Part shown: positions 39,991-48,778 of the stretch, one piece after another
Layout: every line of letters begins with the position of its first letter
How positions within the stretch are numbered: the stretch's first letter is position 1
NCBI RefSeq assembly: GCF_041206865.1
Contig: NZ_JBGEDP010000001.1
Location: 558,001 to 622,000 of the forward strand
Direction of reading: 5' to 3'
DNA: 64,000 nucleotides
From: Mycobacterium sp. HUMS_12744610
GTDB taxonomy: Bacteria > Actinomycetota > Actinomycetes > Mycobacteriales > Mycobacteriaceae
Notes under the pieces: model-generated
What the model saw: only the letters and a program-made list of their open reading frames with translations
The model's database searches: none
What the model was told of the DNA's origin: nothing
Program-made: the position numbers and the translations under genes

Positions 39991-40412
39991 ACCTTGCGGG
40001 TGCTGACGGCCGCGCGGTCCATCTCCCAGTAGGCGCGCAAGGCCACCATCTCGCCCTCGTCGTTCGCCTTGTAGGTGAACACGCCCTCGGCGGTGGTCTG
40101 GTATTCGCCGGTCGTGATGAGGATGTGCCCGACGTTGGCCTCCTCGTTCCCGCACTGGTAGGTGTCGCGGAAGACGAACTCGATCCTGGTGGTCGGCGCG
40201 ATGGCCTTGTCCCAGAACGCCGAGATCGCGTCGCGCCCGCGGTGTCCCTTGCCCTCCGGGTCGAAGGCGGACGGGCCGATGGGATCCTCGACGATGGCAT
40301 CCTCGGCGAACACCGCCAGCCACGCGTCCTTGTCGCGGGCCATGACCGCCTCCCGGGACCGGCGGCCGGCCTCGTGCGCGGGGTGCGCGACCGTCGCCGG
40401 GGTCTCGGTCAT
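39987..40412 (-). CDS. SnoaL/ketosteroid-isomerase-like protein in the ltp operon
   Basis: 141 residues, ATG start in ATGA overlap with ltp3. N-terminal helices (AGRRSREAVMARDKDAWLAV, then FAEDAIVEDPIGPS) and curved sheet strands (RIEFVFRDTYQCG, ISAFWDKAI) match the NTF2/SnoaL fold, including the F-x-x-D-A-x-V-E-D-P motif common in SnoaL-like enzymes. M. tuberculosis has a different gene (Rv3524) between ltp3 and Rv3525c as far as I recall, so this is a lineage-specific addition. Possible roles: isomerase, dehydratase, or accessory protein for the thiolase-like Ltp proteins. KstR control from the Rv3521 promoter is inferred. Confidence 0.75.
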   Translation of the reverse strand: MTETPATVAHPAHEAGRRSREAVMARDKDAWLAVFAEDAIVEDPIGPSAFDPEGKGHRGRDAISAFWDKAIAPTTRIEFVFRDTYQCGNEEANVGHILITTGEYQTTAEGVFTYKANDEGEMVALRAYWEMDRAAVSTRKV

Positions 40413-41593
40413 GCGTCCACCCGCTCCGGCTTGTCCGCGCCGACCACCCACATGGAGTAGTACTGCGAGCCGCCACCGTAGGCGTGCCCCAACGCCTTTC
40501 GGGCGCCGGGCACCTGGTGGTCGCCGCCCTTGCCCATCACCTGGATCGCCGCTTCGGCGAAGCGGATCAGCCCCGAGGCGCCGATCGGGTTCGACGACAG
40601 CACCCCGCCCGAGGGGTTCACCGGCAGCCGGCCGCCGATCGCGGTCTCGCCTGCCTCGGTGAGTTTCCAGCCCTCGCCCTCGGCGGCGAACCCGAGGTTC
40701 TCCAGCCACATCGGCTCGAACCAGGAGAACGGCACGTAGATCTCGGCGGCGTCGATCTCGTCGATGGGACTCTTGATCCCCGCAGCCTTCCACAGCGCGG
40801 CGGCCGCGTCGCGGCCCGCCTGGGGGCTTACCTGATCGCGCCCGGAGAACTGCAGCGGCTCGGTCCGCAGCGCCGTGGCGTGGATCCACGCCACCGGATG
40901 TCCCTGCGCCACAAGGGCATCGGCGATCTCCTCGTTGCCGATGACGACTGCGGCGGCACCGTCGGAGGACGGGCAGGTCTCGTCGTAGCGGATCGGGTCC
41001 CACAGCATGGGGGATTCCATCACCTTTTCCAGGGTGATGTCGGGCTGGTGCAGATGGGCCAACGGGTTGCGGGCCCCATTGAGGCGATCCTTGACCGCGA
41101 CCATGGCGCCGATGTTCAACGGAGCGCCGGAGCGCCGGATGTACGACCGCACGTGCGGGGCGAAGTAGCCACCGGCGCCGGCGCCCACCGGCTTGATGAA
41201 GGGGACCGGAATCGACAACGCCCACATGGCGTTCGACTCCGACTGCTTCTCCCAGGCCATCGCCAGTACGCGCTTGTACTTGCCGGACTGGACCAGGCTG
41301 GCCGCCACCACCCCGGTGGATCCACCGACCGAGCCGGCCGTGTGCACGCGGATCATCGGCTTACCGGTGGCGCCCATGGCGTCGGCCATGAACAGCTCCG
41401 GCATCATGACGCCCTCGAAGAAGTCGGGGGCCTTGCCGACGACGACCGCGTCGATGTCGTCGAACGTGCAGCCGGAGTCCTCCAGCGCCCGGTCGATCGC
41501 CTCGCGCACCAGTCCGTTCATCGAAACGTCTTGGCGCTTGGCGACATACTTGGTCTGTCCGGTGCCCAGGACCGCCGCGAGCTTTCCGGCCAT
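40409..41593 (-). CDS. ltp3: Thiolase-like lipid-transfer protein Ltp3
   Basis: 394 residues, ATG start sharing a base with the ltp4 stop. SCP2-type thiolase fold (MAGKLAAVLGTGQTKYVAKR; PSSDGAAAVVIGNEE; NPIGASGLIRFAEAAIQVMG) with VHTAGSVGGSTGV replacing the classical nucleophile loop. As with Ltp2 and Ltp4, an aldolase acting on a branched (C24) steroid side chain is likely; the DUF35 protein encoded by the first gene of this operon is the probable activator. Confidence 0.88.
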   Translation of the reverse strand: MAGKLAAVLGTGQTKYVAKRQDVSMNGLVREAIDRALEDSGCTFDDIDAVVVGKAPDFFEGVMMPELFMADAMGATGKPMIRVHTAGSVGGSTGVVAASLVQSGKYKRVLAMAWEKQSESNAMWALSIPVPFIKPVGAGAGGYFAPHVRSYIRRSGAPLNIGAMVAVKDRLNGARNPLAHLHQPDITLEKVMESPMLWDPIRYDETCPSSDGAAAVVIGNEEIADALVAQGHPVAWIHATALRTEPLQFSGRDQVSPQAGRDAAAALWKAAGIKSPIDEIDAAEIYVPFSWFEPMWLENLGFAAEGEGWKLTEAGETAIGGRLPVNPSGGVLSSNPIGASGLIRFAEAAIQVMGKGGDHQVPGARKALGHAYGGGSQYYSMWVVGADKPERVDA

Positions 41594-42657
41594 CAGTTCT
41601 TCCCTTCCATGACCGCAACCAGGTTCTGCTGCAGGGCGGGCCCGCTGGTGGCGTGCGCCAGCACCCGCCCGGCCGAACCGTTCCAGATGTGTTGTGCCGC
41701 GAACCCGATGCGCTCCAGGCCGGCGACGAACATCGGGTTGGCCACCAGCGCGCCCCCGGACGGATTGACTTTCGTCTGCCCCGGCAGCCGGATCGCCTCG
41801 GCGAGGATCAGGTGCTGGTGGGTGAAGGGCGCACAGATCTCGGCCACCTCGATGTTGTGGACGACGCCGCTGGTGGCCGCCTTGGCCGCCGCCATGGTCG
41901 ACGGCGACGCGGTGAGGTCGCGCGCGCCGAGTACCGGGGTCTCGATGCGGTGCTCGATGCCGGTGATCCAGGCCGGGTTCTCGCGCAGCTCGCGCGCCCG
42001 GTCGTCGGCCGCCAGCACGATCGCGGCGGCCCCGTCGGTGATCGGTGCGATGTCGTGGCGCCGCAGCGGTTCGGCGAAGAACGGCCGTTCGAGCAGTTCG
42101 TCCAGGCTCCCGGCCGGCTCGACCGAATCCACCCGGGGGGCGGTCGCGAAGGTGTCGAAGGCCACGCGCGCCATCTGCAGCTCGTTCCACTTGCCGGAGT
42201 CGAGTCCCATGCGGGCCTGCAGTCCGGCGATCGACACCGAGTCGGGCCACAGCGGAGCGACGGTGTAGGGGTCGGTCTGGCGCGACAGGATGCGGCGCAG
42301 CACCCCCGCCGAGGACTTCCCGAAGCCGTACACCAGCGCGGTGTCGACCTCGCCGGTCAGGATCTTGATGTAGGCCTCATAGAGGGCCCACGCCGCGTCC
42401 ATCTCTACGTGCGACTCGTTGATCGGCGGCACGGCACCGATCGAGTCGATCGCAGAGATGAACGAGAATGCCCGCCCGGCAAGGTAATCCGAAGAGCCCG
42501 AACACCAGAAGCCGATGTCGGCCTTGGTGATCCCGAGGTCTTCGTAGAGCTCGGCGAAGCACGGCATCAGCATCTCGACGCCGTTGGTGGTGCCGTCGGT
42601 GCGGCGGACATGCGGGGCATGGGCAAAGCCGACCACCGCAACGTTGCGTTCGCTCAT
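41593..42657 (-). CDS. ltp4: Thiolase-like lipid-transfer protein Ltp4
   Basis: 354 residues from ATG (MSERNVAVVGFAHAPHVRRT); a 40-codon longer frame upstream is a shadow of the previous gene. Thiolase-fold halves with WCSGSSDYLAGRAFSF at the usual nucleophile region and NPSGGALVANPMFVAGLERI near the end. Same length as Rv3522. It lies 14 nt downstream of the DUF35 gene and is coupled to ltp3. Probably works with Ltp3 and the DUF35 partner in cleaving C24-branched (phytosterol-type) chains or related intermediates. Confidence 0.88.
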   Translation of the reverse strand: MSERNVAVVGFAHAPHVRRTDGTTNGVEMLMPCFAELYEDLGITKADIGFWCSGSSDYLAGRAFSFISAIDSIGAVPPINESHVEMDAAWALYEAYIKILTGEVDTALVYGFGKSSAGVLRRILSRQTDPYTVAPLWPDSVSIAGLQARMGLDSGKWNELQMARVAFDTFATAPRVDSVEPAGSLDELLERPFFAEPLRRHDIAPITDGAAAIVLAADDRARELRENPAWITGIEHRIETPVLGARDLTASPSTMAAAKAATSGVVHNIEVAEICAPFTHQHLILAEAIRLPGQTKVNPSGGALVANPMFVAGLERIGFAAQHIWNGSAGRVLAHATSGPALQQNLVAVMEGKN

Positions 42658-42671
42658 GAAAAGTAAGCCCT

Positions 42672-43598
42672 TTACAGGTGGTGCTTGTAGGTGTCGTAGT
42701 CGGCGTCGGGTTCGCCGGTGGGGCGGAAGTACGCGATGTTGTCGATGCCGTAACCCCACTCCTCGCGCGGCCGCCACACGGCCTCGACCCGCATGCCCAT
42801 GCGCACCTCGTGCGCGTCGACATCGGCGACCAGGTGCAGGAACGGGATGTCGGCCCCGTCGAGCAGCACGTAGGCCGCCACGTAGGGCGGCTTGATGCGC
42901 TGGCCCTGGAACGGGATGTTGATGATCGCGAACGTCGTCACCGTGCCCTTGTCGGGCAGTTCGACGAACTCGGTGGTGGGCTGGCCGGTGGCCGGGTCGG
43001 CGCCGTGGGGCGGGAAGTAGACCTTCCCGTGTTCGCCCGTGCGTGCGCCCAGCAGTTTGCCCTGGGCGATGGCCCGCAGGTAGGCGCTCTCCTCATGGGA
43101 GGCGGTGTGCTGGATCGTCAGCGAGATCGGTGTGACGATCATCGTGACCGGATCCTGGTCGCCCCCAGGCTTTTCCGTCACGGGTTCGGCCTCACCGCCC
43201 AGCGCGAAGTAGGCGATGTCGGTGATGGCGCCCACCGTCTCGTCGGCCCAGTGCACGTGCACCCGGGTGCCGGCGCGGATCGCACTCGGTTCCCCTGCGT
43301 CGACGGCATGCATCAGCGGGGTGTCGGCGCCGTCGAGCTTGATCAGCGCCCAGGCGAACGGCCGGTCCAGCGGCTGGCCTTCCAGCGGTTCGGGCTGCCA
43401 CGTCCAGGACACGACGGTGCCCACGGCCGACGCCGGTACCATCTCGCCCAGCGGCTCATAGGTGACCGGGTCATATTCCGGCGGCGGTACGTGCACCCGG
43501 CCATCGGATCCGCGCACTCCCAGGAGGTGGCGTTCACGTAGTGCGGTGAAGAACTTGCTCAGCGTGGGACCGACCGAACGGGTGTAGTCGAAAGACAA
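42672..43598 (-). CDS. DUF35 OB-fold protein (Rv3521 homologue)
   Basis: 308 residues from TTG (MSFDYTRSVGPTLSKFFTAL). Two tandem DUF35-type OB-fold modules: the first around VVSWTWQPEPLEG to ITDIAYFAL, the second around VTTFAIINIPFQGQRI to RPREEWGYGIDNIAYF. DUF35 domains bind CoA and dock on thiolase-like aldolases (as ChsH2 does on Ltp2), so this protein is the likely partner of Ltp3/Ltp4 encoded just downstream. First gene of the operon, under the KstR site at 43675. Confidence 0.85.
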   Translation of the reverse strand: MSFDYTRSVGPTLSKFFTALRERHLLGVRGSDGRVHVPPPEYDPVTYEPLGEMVPASAVGTVVSWTWQPEPLEGQPLDRPFAWALIKLDGADTPLMHAVDAGEPSAIRAGTRVHVHWADETVGAITDIAYFALGGEAEPVTEKPGGDQDPVTMIVTPISLTIQHTASHEESAYLRAIAQGKLLGARTGEHGKVYFPPHGADPATGQPTTEFVELPDKGTVTTFAIINIPFQGQRIKPPYVAAYVLLDGADIPFLHLVADVDAHEVRMGMRVEAVWRPREEWGYGIDNIAYFRPTGEPDADYDTYKHHL

Positions 43599-43674
43599 CG
43601 TCAGTGGCGGAGAGCGGTGGTTCAGGGTGATCCATCAAGGTCGGGCTACTCGAACTGGTTGTCACGTCATCGAG

Positions 43675-43688
43675 TAGAACAGGTTCTA
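43675..43688. promoter_or_regulatory. KstR operator, Rv3521/Rv3520c divergent promoter
   Basis: TAGAACAGGTTCTA, a perfect KstR palindrome. A second, one-mismatch site (TCGAACTGGTTGTC, 43650-43663) lies 25 bp to the left, on the Rv3521 side, so two KstR dimers may bind here. Confidence 0.92.
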
Positions 43689-43741
43689 AGAACGGATTCA
43701 AATTTTTCTTTTGTCGGGTCTTCCGCGGGAAAGGCAAACGC

Positions 43742-44773
43742 ATGAAACTGGGGTTGCAGCTGGGGTATTGGGGCGCTCAGCCGCCGGAAAATCACGCCGA
43801 GCTCGTCGCCGCGGCCGAGGGGGCCGGATTCGACGCCGTGTTCACCGCCGAGGCGTGGGGCTCCGACGCCTACACACCGTTGGCGTGGCTGGGCTCGTCG
43901 ACGCAGCGGGTGCGGCTGGGCACCTCGGTGGTGCAGCTGTCCGCGCGGACCCCGACTGCCTGCGCGATGGCCGCGCTGACGCTCGACCACCTGTCCTGTG
44001 GCCGGCACATCCTGGGCCTCGGCGTTTCCGGCCCGCAGGTCGTCGAGGGCTGGTACGGCCAGAAGTTTCCCAAGCCGCTGGCCCGCACCCGCGAGTACAT
44101 CGACATCCTGCGGCAGGTGTGGGCCCGCGAGAAACCGGTGACCAGCGCCGGGCCTCACTACCCGTTGCCGTTGAAGGGGGAGGGCACGACCGGCCTGGGC
44201 AAGGCCCTCAAACCCATCACCCATCCGCGGCGCGCCGACATCCCGATCATGCTGGGTGCCGAGGGCCCCAAGAACGTCGCGCTGGCCGCCGAGATCTGCG
44301 ACGGCTGGCTGCCGATCTTCTACACCCCGCGAATGGCCGACACCTACAACGAGTGGCTCGACGAGGGGTTCGCCCGGCCCGGCGCGCGCCGCAGCCGCGA
44401 GGACTTCGAGATCTGCGCGACCGCGACCATCGTCATCACGGATGACCGCAGCGCCGCCTTCGCGGCGATGAAGCCCTATCTGGCCCTCTACATGGGCGGC
44501 ATGGGTGCCGAGGACACCAACTTCCACGCCGACGTCTATCGCCGGATGGGGTACGCCGAGGTCGTCGACGAGGTGACCGCGCTGTTCCGTTCCGACCAGA
44601 AGGACAAGGCCGCCGAGATCATCCCCGACGAGGTCGTCGACGACGCCGCGATCGTCGGCGACCTGGACTACGTGCGTAAGCAGATCAAGGTGTGGGAGGC
44701 CGCCGGAGTCACCATGATGGTAGTGTCCGGACGCAACACCGAGCAGGTCCGCGAGCTCGCGACGCTGATCTAG
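43742..44773 (+). CDS. F420-dependent LLM-class oxidoreductase (Rv3520c homologue)
   Basis: 343 residues from ATG. Luciferase-like TIM barrel: MKLGLQLGYWGAQPPENHAE, GLGVSGPQVVEGWYGQKF and MLGAEGPKNVALAAEICDGW are typical of F420-dependent members. Expressed divergently from Rv3521 under KstR, so a reductive or oxidative step on a steroid or its side chain is likely; the substrate is unknown. It stops 19 nt before the next KstR operator. Confidence 0.88.
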   Translation: MKLGLQLGYWGAQPPENHAELVAAAEGAGFDAVFTAEAWGSDAYTPLAWLGSSTQRVRLGTSVVQLSARTPTACAMAALTLDHLSCGRHILGLGVSGPQVVEGWYGQKFPKPLARTREYIDILRQVWAREKPVTSAGPHYPLPLKGEGTTGLGKALKPITHPRRADIPIMLGAEGPKNVALAAEICDGWLPIFYTPRMADTYNEWLDEGFARPGARRSREDFEICATATIVITDDRSAAFAAMKPYLALYMGGMGAEDTNFHADVYRRMGYAEVVDEVTALFRSDQKDKAAEIIPDEVVDDAAIVGDLDYVRKQIKVWEAAGVTMMVVSGRNTEQVRELATLI

Positions 44774-44792
44774 CCGGCCCTTGCCCAAGGAA

Positions 44793-44806
44793 TAGAACAC
44801 GTTCTA
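44793..44806. promoter_or_regulatory. KstR operator of the Rv3519-cyp142 operon
   Basis: TAGAACACGTTCTA, a perfect KstR palindrome. TAGATT (44805-44810) plus 6 nt leads to an ATG at 44817-44819, the pattern of the leaderless KstR promoters in this window. The group II intron begins at 44820. Confidence 0.93.
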
Positions 44807-45187
44807 GATTGGCCCGATGGTGCGTCCTGAAAGTTGGATTGGACTAGCGGGTGGAAGTCCCGTCCCGGTAGGTACCGGAGCGCCGGGTAGCAGGCCCCGG
44901 TTCGTTGGAGAGATCTGGCGGGCTGAGCGGGGTGTCGAGAGCCTCTTTGGAGGGAGCAAGTGTGCGGGCCGTAGCGTTAAGCGAACTCTGCAGCCTCGTC
45001 ACAACCACAATGGGAGAGCCGAGCCGCTCATTTCACGGCGAAGGCCATGTCCGGCGAGCCCTGGTCCGGGGTCAGCTTGTCGGGTCTTCCCGGGGTATGG
45101 GTGGCGGCACGTGCACATAGTCTGGTTCGGAACAGGAGAGACCCGTCTGCCTGGCCTTCGTCGGGCAAAGACCAGGGGTATAAGCCG

Positions 45188-46693
45188 ATGGTGAAATCCT
45201 TTGGAGGGCAGCGGGAGTCCGATGGGGTCGTAGTACCGCGGATCGGCGTGCAACATAACGCGCCGGGAGGGAAGGGCCCCGACTTTGATCATGCGCGTGA
45301 AGTGGGTAAGCGTGAGGGCATGGCCGGGTCTGCCCGGTCCAACTACCCCGGTGGGCTATCGCCTGTCGTAGCCGACGAGGAGCCGTTGAGTTGCTCGCCG
45401 GTGAAAGTGCGACAACTGCAACGCACGCTATGGGCTGCGGCCAAGCAGTCGAAGGGTCGGCGTTTCCACGTCCTGTATGACCGTATCTGTCGGGGTGACG
45501 TCCTGGTGGAGGCGTGGGAACGAGTGCGCAAGAACAGGGGTGCGGCCGGGATGGATCGTGTCACTCTGGTCGCGGTGGAGGATTACGGCGTGGACCGCAT
45601 GTTGCGTGAGTTGCGCCATGACCTTTGCGAGGGTGTGTATCGTCCCGCGCCAGCCAGGCGTGTGGAGATTCCGAAACCACGAGGTGGTGTGCGGCCGTTG
45701 GGGATTCCCACGGTGCGAGACCGGGTGGCTCAGGCGGCGGCCAAGCTGGTGTTGGAACCGATTTTCGAGGCGGACTTTCTGTCGTGCTCGTATGGGTTTC
45801 GGCCGAAGCGGTCGGCGACGATGGCGATGGAGCGGTTGCGTACCGGGTTCATCGAGGGTCATCGGTTCGTGGTCGAGTTCGACATCGCCAATTTCTTCGG
45901 CGAGATCGACCACGAACGCCTGCTTGAGTTGGTGGGCAGGCGGGTCTCGGATCGCAGAATACTCAAACTGCTGCGTTTGTGGCTGCAAGCAGGGGTGTTG
46001 GTCGACGGGGTGGTGACGCGGACGGTCGCGGGCACCCCGCAGGGCGGGGTCATCTCCCCGCTGCTGGCTAACGTCTTCCTGCACGTGCTCGACACTGAAC
46101 TGTCCGCCCGCGGGGTGGGTGAGTTGGTGCGCTACGCCGATGACGGTGTGGTGCTGTGCCGATCGCAGGCACAGGCGAATGTGGCTCTGGAAGCGGTGGG
46201 AGAGATCCTGGCGTCGTTGGGGTTGCGGCTGCATCCGGAGAAGACGAAGGTGGTCGATCTGCGTGAGGGTCGTGAGGGCCTGGATTTTCTGGGTTGTCAT
46301 TTCCGGGCGCGCATGTCGGGGCGGTTGTGGGAGCAGCAGCGCATTGTGCGCTACTACCTGCACCGTTGGCCCAGCCAAACGGCGATGGTGCGGCTGCGGA
46401 CGAAAGTTCGTGAGCGTACCGGTCGTCACCGGGTCGGAGCCGATATTCGCGATGTGATCGCGGATCTCAATCCGATCTTGCACGGCTGGGGCAACTACTT
46501 TCGGACCGGTAACGCCGCCGAGAAGTTCCGTCAGATCGACTGGTATGTGAATAGTCGGCTGTTCCGCTTGATGGTTAAGAAGCGGGGCCGCAACCTACGC
46601 GCAGGCCAGGCCGATCAGTGGACCGAAGCGTGGTTCAACGGGCACGGCCTGCACCGGCTTCGTGGCACTATCCGCTACCCGAAGGCTGCGTAA
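45188..46693 (+). CDS. ltrA: Group II intron reverse transcriptase/maturase
   Basis: 501 residues from ATG (MVKSFGGQRESDGVVVPRIG), the usual start of this subclass; longer frames run into the intron RNA structure. Reverse transcriptase domain from about 75 to 365 with GIPTVRDRVAQAAAKLVLEP, QGGVISPLLANVFLHVLD and the catalytic YADD (Tyr316 to Asp319). A group II maturase (X/GIIM) domain follows (ILHGWGNYFRTGNAAEKFRQ). No HNH endonuclease domain is seen at the C-terminus (RGTIRYPKAA). Function: splicing of the intron RNA and retromobility. Intact, so probably active. Confidence 0.92.
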   Translation: MVKSFGGQRESDGVVVPRIGVQHNAPGGKGPDFDHAREVGKREGMAGSARSNYPGGLSPVVADEEPLSCSPVKVRQLQRTLWAAAKQSKGRRFHVLYDRICRGDVLVEAWERVRKNRGAAGMDRVTLVAVEDYGVDRMLRELRHDLCEGVYRPAPARRVEIPKPRGGVRPLGIPTVRDRVAQAAAKLVLEPIFEADFLSCSYGFRPKRSATMAMERLRTGFIEGHRFVVEFDIANFFGEIDHERLLELVGRRVSDRRILKLLRLWLQAGVLVDGVVTRTVAGTPQGGVISPLLANVFLHVLDTELSARGVGELVRYADDGVVLCRSQAQANVALEAVGEILASLGLRLHPEKTKVVDLREGREGLDFLGCHFRARMSGRLWEQQRIVRYYLHRWPSQTAMVRLRTKVRERTGRHRVGADIRDVIADLNPILHGWGNYFRTGNAAEKFRQIDWYVNSRLFRLMVKKRGRNLRAGQADQWTEAWFNGHGLHRLRGTIRYPKAA

Positions 46694-46715
46694 CCATGTC
46701 AAGAAGATCATCGGT

Positions 46716-46749
46716 AAGCCGTGTGCGGGAAAACCGCATGCACGGATTG
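46716..46749 (+). ncRNA. Group II intron domain V
   Basis: AAGCCGTGTGCGGGAAAACC followed by GCATGCACGGATT folds into the conserved domain V hairpin: GAAA-type loop, AGC catalytic triad at 46717-46719. It lies 22 nt after the maturase stop, where it belongs. Confidence 0.8.
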
Positions 46750-46803
46750 AAAGGGGGATGGGGAAACGGGTCTGCTCTGCGGACACCGCGCCCCTGACTA
46801 CCA

Positions 46804-47520
46804 ATGACAGCCTCCCAGCACACCATCGCGGGCACGGTACTCACCATGCCGGTGCGGATCCGTCAGGCGACGCAGCACATGGCGATGTTCTCGGTGGACG
46901 CCGACGCGGCCCAGCGCCTGATCGACTACAGCGGGCTGCGGGTGTGCCGCTACCTGCCCGGGCGCGCGATCGTGGTGCTGATGCTGATGCATTACATCGA
47001 CGGCGACCTCGGCCGGTACCACGAATTCGGCACCAGCGTCATGGTGAACCCGCCGGGGTCGCGCGCGACCGGGCCGCGTGCCCTACAGGACGCCGGCGCC
47101 TTCATCCACCACCTGCCCGTCGACCAGGCGTTCACGCTGGAAGCGGGAACCAAGATCTGGGGTTACCCGAAGGTCATGGCGGACTTCACCGTTCGCGAGG
47201 GTCGGACGTTCGGGTTCGACTGCAGTGTGGACGGGCAGTTGGTGATCGGCATGGAGTTCGGGCGCGGCCTGCCGATCCGGCTGACCCCGCGCCACCAGGC
47301 GCAGCGCACCTACTCCCACCGCGACGGCGTCACGCGCGAGACCTCCTTCGAGCACACGCTGAGCGGCGTGCACACCCGCCCCGGTGGCGTGCACGTCCGG
47401 CTCGGCGATCACCCCTACGCCAAAGAGTTGGCGTCGCTGGGCCTTCCGAAGCGTGCGCTGGTGTCGACCTCCGTGGACAACGTACAGATGACCTTCGGTG
47501 ACGCTCAGGAGATCTCATGA
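46804..47520 (+). CDS. Acetoacetate-decarboxylase-like protein (Rv3519 homologue)
   Basis: 238 residues from ATG (MTASQHTIAGTVLTMPVRIR). Acetoacetate decarboxylase fold: HYIDGDLGRYHEFGTSVMVN, LPVDQAFTLEAGTKIWGYPK with the Lys of the active-site region, and MADFTVREG. It is in the KstR regulon just before cyp142, and its function is unknown. The stop overlaps cyp142 as ATGA. The natural promoter lies upstream of the group II intron, so normal expression should require splicing or a promoter inside the intron. Confidence 0.85.
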   Translation: MTASQHTIAGTVLTMPVRIRQATQHMAMFSVDADAAQRLIDYSGLRVCRYLPGRAIVVLMLMHYIDGDLGRYHEFGTSVMVNPPGSRATGPRALQDAGAFIHHLPVDQAFTLEAGTKIWGYPKVMADFTVREGRTFGFDCSVDGQLVIGMEFGRGLPIRLTPRHQAQRTYSHRDGVTRETSFEHTLSGVHTRPGGVHVRLGDHPYAKELASLGLPKRALVSTSVDNVQMTFGDAQEIS

Positions 47521-48710
47521 CCATGACTCGACCCGACGTCGACCTGACCGACGGGACCTTTTACGCCGGTGACTCCCGGCCCGTCTACAAGTGGATGCGG
47601 GAGAACGAGCCGGTGTTCCGCGACCGCAACGGGCTGGCCGCCGCGTCGACGTATCAGGCCGTGATCGACGCCGAGCGCAACCCCGAGCTGTTCTCGAATG
47701 CCGGCGGCATCCGTCCCGACCAGCCGGGGGTCGAGATGATGATCGAGATGGACGACCCGCAACATCTGTTGCGCCGCAAGCTCGTCAACTCCGGCTTCAC
47801 CCGCAAGCGCGTCAAGGACCAGGAGTCCAAGATCGTCGAGCTGTGCGACACGCTGATCGACGCGGTCTGCGAGCGCGGCGAATGCGACTTCGTCTGGGAT
47901 CTGGCCGCGCCGCTGCCGATGGCGGTCATCGGCGACATGCTCGGCGTGCGCCCGGAGGAACGCGAGATGTTCCTCAAGTGGTCCGACGACCTGGTCGGCG
48001 CGTTGAGCAGCACCGCCGCCGAAGCCGACGTCCAGGTCACCATGGACGCGTTCGCCGCCTACAGCGAATACATGATGGGCATGATCGGGGCCCGCAAGGA
48101 AAGCCCGACCGACGACCTGGTCAGCGTCCTGGTGCACGCGGAGGTCGAAGGCGCGCACCTCGAGGACCACCAGATCGTCACCGAGGTGCTGCTGTTGCTG
48201 ATCGGCGGCGACGAGACGACACGGCACACGCTCTCCGGTGGCACACGCCAGCTGCTGGTGCACCCCGACCAGCACCAGCGTCTGGCGGCCGACCTGAGCA
48301 TGCTGCCCAACGCGATCGAGGAGATGCTGCGCTGGACCGCGCCGGTGAAGAACATGGCCCGCACCATCACCGCGGACACGGAATTCCACGGCACCGCGTT
48401 GCGCCAGGGCGAGAAGATCATCCTGCTGTTCGAGTCGGCGAACTTCGACGAGAAGGTCTTCGAGAACCCGGAGAATTTCGACATCGAGCGCTACCCGAAC
48501 AACCACCTGGCGTTCGGCTTCGGGACGCACTTCTGCCTGGGCAACCAGCTCGCCCGGCTCGAGCTGTCGATCATGCAGAGCCGGCTGTTGCAGCGTCTTC
48601 CCGACATGCGGCTGGCGTCGGACGCGGCGCTGCCGCTGCGCCCGGCGAACTTCGTGTCCGGCCTCGAGAAGATGCCGGTCGTCTTCAGCCCCGCCGCGCC
48701 GCTGGGCTGA
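47517..48710 (+). CDS. cyp142: Cytochrome P450 CYP142
   Basis: 397 residues from ATG (MTMTRPDVDLTDGTFYAGDS). I-helix LIGGDETTRHTLSGG, ExxR in AIEEMLRWTAP, and haem ligand Cys340 in FGFGTHFCLGNQLARLE. CYP142 is a second cholesterol/cholestenone C26 oxidase of opposite stereochemistry to CYP125 and can replace it. The 4-nt overlap with the Rv3519 homologue shows a shared transcript. A 60-bp hairpin element starts 8 nt after the stop. Confidence 0.93.
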   Translation: MTMTRPDVDLTDGTFYAGDSRPVYKWMRENEPVFRDRNGLAAASTYQAVIDAERNPELFSNAGGIRPDQPGVEMMIEMDDPQHLLRRKLVNSGFTRKRVKDQESKIVELCDTLIDAVCERGECDFVWDLAAPLPMAVIGDMLGVRPEEREMFLKWSDDLVGALSSTAAEADVQVTMDAFAAYSEYMMGMIGARKESPTDDLVSVLVHAEVEGAHLEDHQIVTEVLLLLIGGDETTRHTLSGGTRQLLVHPDQHQRLAADLSMLPNAIEEMLRWTAPVKNMARTITADTEFHGTALRQGEKIILLFESANFDEKVFENPENFDIERYPNNHLAFGFGTHFCLGNQLARLELSIMQSRLLQRLPDMRLASDAALPLRPANFVSGLEKMPVVFSPAAPLG

Positions 48711-48718
48711 CCCCGCGC

Positions 48719-48778
48719 GCCGAGAGTGAAACTGTTGCGAAAAAACGGCTTAAAACTCGCCACAGTTTCACTCTCGGC
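48719..48778. repeat. 60-bp inverted-repeat element, copy B
   Basis: GCCGAGAGTGAAACTGT at the left pairs perfectly over 17 bp with ACAGTTTCACTCTCGGC at the right; the centre is AT-rich. It includes the last bases and stop codon of the leftward DUF559 gene and ends cyp142. Same length as copies A and C. Confidence 0.8.

Larger units (their letters stand above)
44820..46801 (+). mobile_element. Group II intron with encoded reverse transcriptase
   Basis: The 5' end GTGCG matches the group II consensus; domain V is recognisable at 46716-46749, and a plausible 3' end (CTAC) is at 46801. A full-length maturase gene lies within. The intron is in the same orientation as Rv3519-cyp142 and separates that operon from its KstR promoter. 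The 5' border is firm; the 3' border is uncertain by a few bases. No target-site duplication is expected for this element type. Confidence 0.85.
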
